The position numbers and the translations under genes were made by a program. 64,000 bases of DNA from Oscillospiraceae bacterium (GTDB taxonomy: Bacteria; Bacillota; Clostridia; Oscillospirales; Acutalibacteraceae). Position 1 is the stretch's first letter, and each line of letters starts with the position of its first letter. The notes beneath the pieces were generated by a model that saw nothing but the letters and a program-made list of their open reading frames with translations, was not told the origin of the DNA and did not search any database. The stretch spans positions 186,001 through 250,000 of the forward strand of contig SVOA01000001.1 in NCBI GenBank assembly GCA_015066635.1. The letters are read 5' to 3'. Of this stretch, positions 57,733-64,000 are shown piece by piece.

Positions 57733-58962
57733 ATGAAGCAGTTTTTATCCGTCGCGGCAGTAAGCGGCAACCCCGATTGGGACAGACTTACCGCAAGATA
57801 CGGGGAGCTTTACACCCGTGATGACGAGGTAAGGGACGAATTCTCCAGAGACTATACAAGAATTCTGCATTCGCTTGCATACAGAAGGCTCAAGCACAAG
57901 ACGCAGGTTTTTTACAATATTGAGAACGACCATATATGTACGCGCATGGAACACGTCGCCCACGTCGAGTCAGTAAGCCACACGATAGCGGAAAAGCTTG
58001 GACTTAATACCGAGCTTACCAAGGCAATTTCCATAGGGCATGACCTGGGGCACGCACCCTTCGGACATAAGGGAGAGAAGATAATTGACGAGCTGACAAA
58101 AAAGCATCTCGGCAAAAGCTTCTGGCACGAGCAGAACGGACTTCATTTTGTCGATGACGTGGAGCTGCTTGAGGATAAAACGTCAAGTCTTCAGAACCTC
58201 AAGCTGACCTACGCCGTGCGGGACGGAATCATTTCGCATTGCGGAGAGATAGACAAAAATTGTCTAAAACCGAGAAGCGAGTTTATTTCGCTTGATGAGT
58301 TTACCGAGCCGGGACAGTATGAGGCGGTTACCTGGGAGGGCTGCGTGGTAAAATTCTCTGACAAAATCGCCTATGTAGGCAGGGATATCGAGGACGCAAA
58401 AAGATTAAACTTCCTTGACGGCAGAGGACTTGAAAAGCTCAGAAGCTTCTCAAAAATGTTTGACGAGAATGCGATTAACACCACGGTAATAATGCACAGA
58501 CTTATAATTGACACCTGTGCAAACAGCAGCATAGAAAAGGGAATATGTTTAAGCGACAGATATGCGGATTATTTAAAGCAGATAAAAGATTTCAATTACG
58601 AGTATATTTACAATAACCCGAGACTGTCATATTTCGGCGAATATGCGGCGCTTGTAATAAACTCCGTTTTCCGTGCGCTTGAAAGCGCGTACAGCGGACG
58701 CGGCACCTTTGCGGAGCTTGAAAAAATGAAAAGCTTTTATCCCTCGCTTGCAGGTGATTTTGCCGACTGGCTGAATAAATATATTGAGCCCGACGCAGTG
58801 CCCGAAAAATACAGAGAAAATGCAGAACGCTGTAAAAACCGCAAGATTTATTCGGACCTCAGCGATAAGAAGGACTATATCCGGGCGGTTATTGATTATA
58901 TTTCGGGTATGACGGACGGATATGCGATTAAGGTATATAACGAACTGATTTCATTTCAGTGA
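57733..58962 (+). CDS. dgt: dGTP triphosphohydrolase-like HD protein
   Basis: The 409-residue HD-domain enzyme of the dNTPase family cuts dNTPs to deoxynucleosides and triphosphate. Conserved features are DYTRILHSLAYRRLKHKTQVF, the first metal His in TRMEHVAHV, the HD pair in IGHDLGHAPFGHKGE (near 105) and the distal Asp in KFSDKIAYVGRD. The ribosome site is GAGGTGA. In Firmicutes this gene often accompanies dnaG/rpoD, which are not seen here. A YfbR-type nucleotidase gene lies 2.5 kb downstream. Confidence 0.92.
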   Translation: MKQFLSVAAVSGNPDWDRLTARYGELYTRDDEVRDEFSRDYTRILHSLAYRRLKHKTQVFYNIENDHICTRMEHVAHVESVSHTIAEKLGLNTELTKAISIGHDLGHAPFGHKGEKIIDELTKKHLGKSFWHEQNGLHFVDDVELLEDKTSSLQNLKLTYAVRDGIISHCGEIDKNCLKPRSEFISLDEFTEPGQYEAVTWEGCVVKFSDKIAYVGRDIEDAKRLNFLDGRGLEKLRSFSKMFDENAINTTVIMHRLIIDTCANSSIEKGICLSDRYADYLKQIKDFNYEYIYNNPRLSYFGEYAALVINSVFRALESAYSGRGTFAELEKMKSFYPSLAGDFADWLNKYIEPDAVPEKYRENAERCKNRKIYSDLSDKKDYIRAVIDYISGMTDGYAIKVYNELISFQ

Positions 58963-58976
58963 TAAGGCGAAAATAC

Positions 58977-59007
58977 AGAAGGGCATCTGACGGTGCCCTT
59001 CTTCTTT
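58977..59007. terminator. Terminator between convergent dgt and ahcY
   Basis: AGAAGGGCATC pairs with GGTGCCCTTCT around TGAC; TCTTT follows on the plus strand. Confidence 0.8.
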
Positions 59008-59020
59008 ATTGTTTACGGTA

Positions 59021-60265
59021 TTATACGTTCCAGCTGTTTATGTATTTTTGCTGCTCCTCCGAGAGCGAGTCAATTGAGATTCCCCATGCTTTCAGTTTTC
59101 TGTACGCAACCTCGCGGTCAATTTCATCGGGGACGAAGTTGACGCCTGCGTGAAGCTTATCGCTGTGTTCGGCGATATGCTTTGCCGAAAGAGCCTGAAT
59201 GGCAAAGCTCATATCCATAATTTCGGCAGGATGTCCGTCGCCTGCGGCAAGATTTACGAGTCTGCCCTCGGCTATAAGATTTATCCATCTTCCGTCGGGG
59301 AGCTGATAGCCCATAATGTTGTTGCGTTTTAATTCCTGCTTTACGGAAAGCGCTTCAAGGTCGCCTATGTTGATTTCAACATTGAAATGTCCTGCGTTGC
59401 AGAGAATTGCGCCGTCTTTCATGTTGAGTATGGCTTCCCTTGTAATGACATCCTTGCAGCCCGTAACGGTAATAAAGAAGTCGCCGTATTTTGCCGCCTC
59501 GGTCATCGGAAGGACCGTAAAGCCCTCCATCTTTGCCTCCATGGCTTTAATGGGGTCGATTTCGGTAACGATAACGTCGGCGCCGAAGCCCTTTGCTCTC
59601 ATGGCGACGCCTTTTCCGCACCAGCCGTAGCCGGCAACGACAACCTTTTTGCCTGCGACTACAAGATTGGTTGTACGGTTGATACCGTCCCAAACGCTCT
59701 GTCCCGTTCCGTAACGGTTGTCAAAAAGATATTTACACTGTGCGTTGTTGACGGCTATCATCGGGAAACGGAGCTTGCCGTCCTTTTCCATGGCTTTCAG
59801 ACGGATAATACCCGTTGTTGTTTCCTCACAGCCGCCGAGAACCTCGCTGAGGTATTCGGGGTATTCGTTGTGAATCAGGTTAACTAAATCTCCGCCGTCA
59901 TCTATAATGATATTGGGCTTTGCCTCGATAACCCTTCTGAGATGCGAATTGTACTGCTCCTGCGTAGCGCCGTGAACGGCAAAGACGTTGAGTCCGCCGT
60001 GAACGAGAGCCGCGGCGACGTCATCCTGAGTAGAGAGGGGATTACTGCCCGTAATGAACATCTCGGCTCCGCCCTCTGCGAGAACTCTGCAGAGATATGC
60101 GGTCTTTGCCTCAAGATGAACCGAGAGTGCAACGCGCAGATTTTTAAAGGGTTTCTCAACGGAGAATTCCTTTTCGAGCCCCGACAGCAGTGGCATATTT
60201 GCCCTGACCCACTGAATTTTTCTTTCGCCCGATTCAAAGAGCGAAGTATCTTTAATGTCAAACAT
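59021..60265 (-). CDS. ahcY: S-adenosylhomocysteine hydrolase
   Basis: The enzyme reversibly splits S-adenosylhomocysteine to adenosine and homocysteine using tightly bound NAD. The 414 residues correspond to the shorter bacterial/archaeal type that lacks the approximately 40-residue insert of many eukaryotic and proteobacterial enzymes. Visible motifs are SNPLSTQDDVAA, the acidic DDGGDLV, GTGQSVWDGI, the NAD loop AGYGWCGKG (near 215) and AAGDGHPAEIMDMSFA near the C-terminus. A longer frame upstream is excluded because AAAGGTG precedes ATG 60265 and the promoter is at 60302-60330. Many Clostridia use Pfs/LuxS instead, and no luxS is visible here. Confidence 0.95.
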   Translation of the reverse strand: MFDIKDTSLFESGERKIQWVRANMPLLSGLEKEFSVEKPFKNLRVALSVHLEAKTAYLCRVLAEGGAEMFITGSNPLSTQDDVAAALVHGGLNVFAVHGATQEQYNSHLRRVIEAKPNIIIDDGGDLVNLIHNEYPEYLSEVLGGCEETTTGIIRLKAMEKDGKLRFPMIAVNNAQCKYLFDNRYGTGQSVWDGINRTTNLVVAGKKVVVAGYGWCGKGVAMRAKGFGADVIVTEIDPIKAMEAKMEGFTVLPMTEAAKYGDFFITVTGCKDVITREAILNMKDGAILCNAGHFNVEINIGDLEALSVKQELKRNNIMGYQLPDGRWINLIAEGRLVNLAAGDGHPAEIMDMSFAIQALSAKHIAEHSDKLHAGVNFVPDEIDREVAYRKLKAWGISIDSLSEEQQKYINSWNV

Positions 60266-60301
60266 AATAACACCTTTTCGGAGAATAAATTTACAGTTGT
60301 T

Positions 60302-60330
60302 AAAATACCATATTAACCTTAAAAAATCAA
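60302..60330 (-). promoter_or_regulatory. Promoter for ahcY
   Basis: On the minus strand TTGATT, a 17-base spacer and TATTTT. It is seven bases from the divergent lipoprotein promoter. Confidence 0.6.
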
Positions 60331-60336
60331 TAGATA

Positions 60337-60365
60337 TTGACACAAATACAGAATTGTGTAATAAT
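60337..60365 (+). promoter_or_regulatory. Promoter for the DUF4474 lipoprotein
   Basis: TTGACA (60337-60342), a 17-base spacer and AATAAT (60360-60365). Confidence 0.65.
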
Positions 60366-60399
60366 TTATTATATATCAGCAGAAAGGCGGACAAAGACC

Positions 60400-61404
60400 G
60401 TGAAAAAGGAAAACCGTTGGTTAATAAAAGCAGTATCGCTTATATTGTCAGCGTCGCTTTTTGTGTGTGCTTTTGCATCCTGCACAAAAAAAGAGCAGGA
60501 GGAGGAAATCACAAGAGGGACTGCGCCTATTACCCCGCCTACGGGATATGCCGAACCCTCGGAATATCACGGCGAGCCGACAACCGACCCTGCGGCTACA
60601 AAGAGTCAGACAACGGTAACGGCAAAGGCGGCTTCGACCGCATCTCATGCGGCAACGAACTCTGCACAGTCGGTAATTCTTCCCGATGAGAAGGCAAACG
60701 AGGCTGTTGAGGAGGCTGCGCAGAAGGGCGGCACATCAGCCGCGGATATTGCACAGTTTGTTGCAATTATGGGATATGACTATGACCCGAAGCAGGGCAT
60801 TTTCTACACCAGTCTTGACAACTGGCAGAGGCAGGGCAACTTCGTCGCGCATTATGACACGGCTGCCCACTATATAAATATGAACTATAAGACCATCCGC
60901 ATAGACTTCGGTCCGTGCGAGGGGCTTAACTGGAGAATGCAGTTGTGGAAGGGCGAGTACGGAGTATTCGGGGGCTGTGAGGCAGGTATCTATACCTCCG
61001 ACCCCGATAAGAACAAGATGCTCTATACCGCAACTGACAACGACCATATGCTTCAGTGGGAGTCCGCTCTGTATCTGAGCAGGAGCGATTTCAAAAACAG
61101 CAACCCCTGGTTCTACCGCGAGTGGCAGACCCACTGGTGGCTGACGGGCTTCAAGTCGGGCGTTGTAAACCCCGAGGAAATAGTTATGTATCTGCACGTC
61201 CGTATGAGAAGCGCTCAGATGGCAAACGAATTTGAGCAGGCGCTGCTCACTTCGGGATATAAGAAGGCTTCAATGGGACCTGCTCCGTCGAGAAGGCAGG
61301 TTGAGGAAAAGATGGACATTGACACCTTCTGCAGAAGTCTTAATGACTTCTACATAGTCTGGGAGGACCTCGGCGAGCTCAACTACGTTCAGAGAACGGG
61401 CTGA
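60400..61404 (+). CDS. DUF4474-type lipoprotein
   Basis: The 334-residue product starts at GTG 60400, placed by AAAGGCGG upstream and by the promoter; the in-frame TTG at 60337 lies in the -35. A type II signal peptide ends in the lipobox AFASC (Cys near 27). A Thr/Ala/Pro-rich linker (about 35-105) precedes a globular domain (115-330) that begins FVAIMGYDYDPKQGIFYTSLDNWQRQ and contains ELWKGEYG-like LWKGEYGVFGGCEAGIY. That pattern matches DUF4474, a domain of unknown function in Firmicutes. It is probably on the outer face of the membrane. Confidence 0.82.
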   Translation: MKKENRWLIKAVSLILSASLFVCAFASCTKKEQEEEITRGTAPITPPTGYAEPSEYHGEPTTDPAATKSQTTVTAKAASTASHAATNSAQSVILPDEKANEAVEEAAQKGGTSAADIAQFVAIMGYDYDPKQGIFYTSLDNWQRQGNFVAHYDTAAHYINMNYKTIRIDFGPCEGLNWRMQLWKGEYGVFGGCEAGIYTSDPDKNKMLYTATDNDHMLQWESALYLSRSDFKNSNPWFYREWQTHWWLTGFKSGVVNPEEIVMYLHVRMRSAQMANEFEQALLTSGYKKASMGPAPSRRQVEEKMDIDTFCRSLNDFYIVWEDLGELNYVQRTG

Positions 61405-61424
61405 TAACTTCGGCAATATAATAA

Positions 61425-61453
61425 AAGCCCACATCCCGTGGGCTTAATTTTTC
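61425..61453 (+). terminator. Terminator after the DUF4474 lipoprotein
   Basis: AAGCCCAC pairs with GTGGGCTT around ATCCC; AATTTTT follows. Confidence 0.75.
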
Positions 61454-61476
61454 CCGAAAAAAGAAAGAGGATAAAT

Positions 61477-62058
61477 ATGGCAGGCAATTTCTTTGCATTT
61501 ACAAGCAGAATCAAATACATTAACCGCTGGGCGCTGATGAGAAATACCGAAACGGAAAATCTCAGTCAGCATTCCCAGGAGGTGGCTTCCGTGGCCTATG
61601 CGCTTGCGCTCATAGGCAATAAGAGACTGTCAAAAAAATATAATGCCGAGCGTGCAGCGGTGCTCGGACTTTATCACGATGTGCCCGAAATAATTACGGG
61701 CGATATGCCGACGCCCGTCAAATACTATAACGAGGATATGAGAAACACCTTTAAAACGATAGAGGATAATGCGGCAAGGAAACTGCTCGGTATGCTCCCC
61801 GACGATTTAAAGGAGGAATACACTTCTTTATTTATAAGGCAGAATGAGGACTCTGAACTGTGGAAGCTCGTCAAGGCTGCGGACAAAATCAGCGCATACA
61901 TAAAGTGTATTGAGGAGAGAAAGGCGGGCAATACCGAATTCCTTGAGGCAGAGAGCTCAACAAAGAAGCTGATTAAATCGCTCGGCTGTCCCGAGGCGGA
62001 CATCTTTACCGAGGAGTTTATTCCGCCGTTTGAACTGTCGCTCGACAAACTTAAATAA
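61477..62058 (+). CDS. YfbR-like 5'-deoxynucleotidase (HD domain)
   Basis: The 193-residue protein matches E. coli YfbR closely at its start (RIKYINRWALMRNTETENLSQHS, where the Arg-Trp pair helps recognise deoxyribose) and has the HD motif LGLYHDVPEIITGDMPTPVKY and the distal Asp in KAADKISAYIKC. YfbR dephosphorylates dAMP, dGMP, dTMP and relatives. A longer in-frame start exists in the terminator of the previous gene; ATG 61477 behind AAGAGGA is preferred. No promoter was found, so it may depend on read-through. Confidence 0.9.
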   Translation: MAGNFFAFTSRIKYINRWALMRNTETENLSQHSQEVASVAYALALIGNKRLSKKYNAERAAVLGLYHDVPEIITGDMPTPVKYYNEDMRNTFKTIEDNAARKLLGMLPDDLKEEYTSLFIRQNEDSELWKLVKAADKISAYIKCIEERKAGNTEFLEAESSTKKLIKSLGCPEADIFTEEFIPPFELSLDKLK

Positions 62059-62066
62059 TAAAAGAA

Positions 62067-62097
62067 CAACCCCCTCATCCGAGGGGGTTGCTTTTTT
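62067..62097. terminator. Terminator between convergent nucleotidase and beta-propeller genes
   Basis: CAACCCCCTC pairs perfectly with GAGGGGGTTG around ATCC; CTTTTTT follows. Confidence 0.9.
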
Positions 62098-62101
62098 GCC
62101 G

Positions 62102-64000
62102 TCAATAGATAACCACGTCGCCGTCATTATAGACAATGGGCTCGTCGCCGGTCGGCTCAAAGACTACCGAGGAGAGAAGCTCGGCGGAGTTTATGTCAAA
62201 TGCCGAAATGCCGTTGCCTGCAACAGAGAACAGAGTGTTTCCTATATAGAGTCCGCGTTCGATTTCGCGCAGATCCTTTGACTCTGCGGCATACTTTTTA
62301 TATTCGGAAATCTTGTCGCCGCTTACGGTAAACGAGCAGAGGAAGGAATCACGGACGTAATTGTAATAGTATCCGTCTCCGCCGTCCTCGGCATAACTGT
62401 AATCGCCCGAAATCGGGATTACAAAGCTGTTGCCGTCCGCCATACGAAGGAAAGCCTTGTGCTCATACGCGGCGGGAGTGTAGGCATAATTGTTCATAAC
62501 CGCCTTGCTGATTTCCTTGGGGTTCTGAGGGTCACTTACGTCAAACAGCGAGATTTTCAGCTTGCCGTTTGAACCGTTTTCGTCTCCGTCCTCGCCTATG
62601 CCGATAAGTCTGCCGTCGCCGAAGGGATAAAGCATATTGGAGAAGCCCGGTATTTTAAGCTCGCCCTTTATTCTGGGGGAGGTCGGGTCGGATAGGTCGA
62701 TTACAAACAGAGGGTCTGTTCTGCGGAAGGTTACCACATAAGCGGTGTTTCCGATAAATCTTACGGCGTAAATCTGCTCGCCCATGGCAATTCCGCCGAC
62801 AGAGCCGACAATGTCGAGATTCTTGTCGAGTACGGTAACGGTGTTACTCTGATTCTCGGTGGTGGCAATTCTGAAATATCCGCCGTATTCGTCCATTGAG
62901 AACTGATTAAGGAATGTTCCCCTTACGGTACAGCTGCTTTTAAAGCTGACGGGAGAGGTCAGTTCAAAACGGTAAATAGTTGTATATGAGGAATTCATTT
63001 CGAAGTCTCTCCATATATACTTTGCTATATACAGATCAGTTTTGTTGCAGTAGATTTCATCGCCTCCGCCGAGTACTGCCGCGGCTTCGGTTTTGCCGGA
63101 AGCGAGGTCAATGAGAGCAACTACGGAATATGAATCTTCCTCGTTATCCTTGATAACGGCAATACTGTTTTCGGGGATAAGAGTTTTTGCCCCGTTGATA
63201 TAATATGAGGGAATGCACTCCTCTTTGAGCTTCTCTTCGTCGTTGTAAAGCGGAACCGAGTAGTGAGTTACAACTATGAGTTTGCCGTCGGTAAGTCTTG
63301 TTGAGAGACAGTTTCCGTCAACGGAATATTCTGCGGTTTTTACGGGCTGTGCGGGATTTGAAATGTCATATACAAAAGCCGCGGTGTGATTTCCGTAGGA
63401 ACCGGGGAAGCAGCAATATTTGTCGTTGTAGAAAACGCTGTCGTCATTTCTTGATTCGCTGCAGATTACAATGAGTCTGCCGTCCGAAACATACATATCC
63501 TTTACCGAATAATAGCTTTCGTCCGTTGCCTTGAAATCGAGTTTGGCGGCGATACTCATATTGCCGGGGTCGGAAGGATCAACAATGTAAACCGCAGGGC
63601 AATAGTAATTGCGGGAATCGACGATATAAATATATCTGCCGTCTGTCTTTGCTATATCCGCCTCGTCAACGCCTTCGACCTGAATCTCGGTCTGACTGAA
63701 GTTTGCGTTTCCCGTAATCAATGAGGAATCTGCGGAGTCTGAACCCGACACCGAGGACTCTTTTGCGGTAACTCCGTTTGCCGACATATCTGCTTCAATA
63801 GATTTTCCGTAATTGTAAACAGGGGATAAAATGTCAATACGGGTTTTGTCCTTTAAGTCTTCGTAGTCGTAATTCTTTTTGAGAGAAATAAAGAAGTTTT
63901 GAATTTCGGTATAGTCGCTTGTATAAACCGCGCTGTCCTCGCCGTTTTTGGGAGCGATTTTCTTAATCTTGGGCGTGTAGGCGTTGAAGCCGATATAAAC
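62102..64000 (-). CDS. Secreted beta-propeller domain protein (5' end outside window)
   Basis: The frame is open to the right edge of the window, so only the C-terminal ~633 residues are present; an internal ATG at 63787 is not the start. The sequence QTEIQVEGVDEADIAKTDGRYIYIV and repeated LTSPVSFKSS- and SDPTSPRIKGELKIPGFSNML-type blades mark the beta-propeller family (Pfam Beta_propel, COG4880). Members are exported or membrane-anchored; the anchor would lie in the missing N-terminus. Function is unknown. Confidence 0.88.
   Translation of the reverse strand, partial: VYIGFNAYTPKIKKIAPKNGEDSAVYTSDYTEIQNFFISLKKNYDYEDLKDKTRIDILSPVYNYGKSIEADMSANGVTAKESSVSGSDSADSSLITGNANFSQTEIQVEGVDEADIAKTDGRYIYIVDSRNYYCPAVYIVDPSDPGNMSIAAKLDFKATDESYYSVKDMYVSDGRLIVICSESRNDDSVFYNDKYCCFPGSYGNHTAAFVYDISNPAQPVKTAEYSVDGNCLSTRLTDGKLIVVTHYSVPLYNDEEKLKEECIPSYYINGAKTLIPENSIAVIKDNEEDSYSVVALIDLASGKTEAAAVLGGGDEIYCNKTDLYIAKYIWRDFEMNSSYTTIYRFELTSPVSFKSSCTVRGTFLNQFSMDEYGGYFRIATTENQSNTVTVLDKNLDIVGSVGGIAMGEQIYAVRFIGNTAYVVTFRRTDPLFVIDLSDPTSPRIKGELKIPGFSNMLYPFGDGRLIGIGEDGDENGSNGKLKISLFDVSDPQNPKEISKAVMNNYAYTPAAYEHKAFLRMADGNSFVIPISGDYSYAEDGGDGYYYNYVRDSFLCSFTVSGDKISEYKKYAAESKDLREIERGLYIGNTLFSVAGNGISAFDINSAELLSSVVFEPTGDEPIVYNDGDVVIY

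Noticed and set aside
62102..63787. Complete 561-residue beta-propeller protein starting at 63787
   Set aside because: The frame stays open with family-like sequence to position 64000, so the gene is truncated by the window edge and the ATG is internal.
1..64000. Mobile elements, prophage, CRISPR arrays, tRNA or rRNA genes
   Set aside because: No transposase, integrase, direct-repeat array or tRNA cloverleaf was recognised on either strand. Gene order and base use look like stable chromosome.

Overview
The window is a chromosomal segment from an anaerobic, Gram-positive Clostridia bacterium. The most likely group is the gut Oscillospirales (Ruminococcaceae/Oscillospiraceae-like); this is inferred from gene content and order, not from a search. 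Supporting signs are the replication-origin order yidD-yidC-jag-mnmE-mnmG-rsmG-noc-parA-parB, TTGACA/TATAAT promoters often with a TGA-extended -10, strong AGGAGG ribosome sites, an SLH-anchored surface protein, a CD1247-type protein beside efp, and a PdaB-like deacetylase. No tRNA, rRNA, CRISPR array, insertion sequence or prophage was seen.

Layout. 1-11 kb: origin-proximal housekeeping, comprising membrane insertion (yidD, yidC, jag), tRNA/rRNA modification (mnmE, mnmG, rsmG) and chromosome segregation (noc, parA, a lipoprotein, parB), with two identical parS-like sites, then serS. 11-18 kb: a candidate small RNA, a HAD phosphatase, copper export (copA, copZ), a GH13 amylase, a small membrane protein and an OGG-type glycosylase. 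18-27 kb: the cell-shape operon mreB-mreC-mreD-mrdA-minD, then mgsA-hisS-aspS. 27-36.5 kb: potassium uptake (trkA-trkH), a polysaccharide deacetylase, pepP/efp/CD1247, rpsU, and a P-type cation ATPase behind a clear yybP-ykoY (Mn2+) riboswitch.

36.5-49.2 kb is the most interesting part. A leftward operon encodes, in order, a flavoprotein that closely resembles the Propionibacterium acnes polyunsaturated fatty acid (linoleate) isomerase, a CrtI/retinol-saturase-type flavoprotein, an FNR-type reductase with a fused [2Fe-2S] ferredoxin, two tandem paralogous ~930-residue Fe-S/FAD/NAD(P)H fusion proteins, and a HypA-like protein. Divergent from it are an acyl-activating enzyme, an acyl carrier protein and an acyl-ACP thioesterase. 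Together these suggest an undescribed unsaturated-fatty-acid isomerisation and reduction (biohydrogenation) system with its own electron-supply chain. The isomerase homology is recognised; the pathway is inferred.

49-64 kb: a giant LRR/SLH surface protein, a transpeptidase next to an O-antigen-ligase-like membrane protein, a small basic protein, a second candidate small RNA, dgt, ahcY, a DUF4474 lipoprotein, a YfbR-type nucleotidase, and a beta-propeller secreted protein that runs off the right edge. Where a start codon was moved from the longest open frame, the ribosome site or promoter position that decided it is given.
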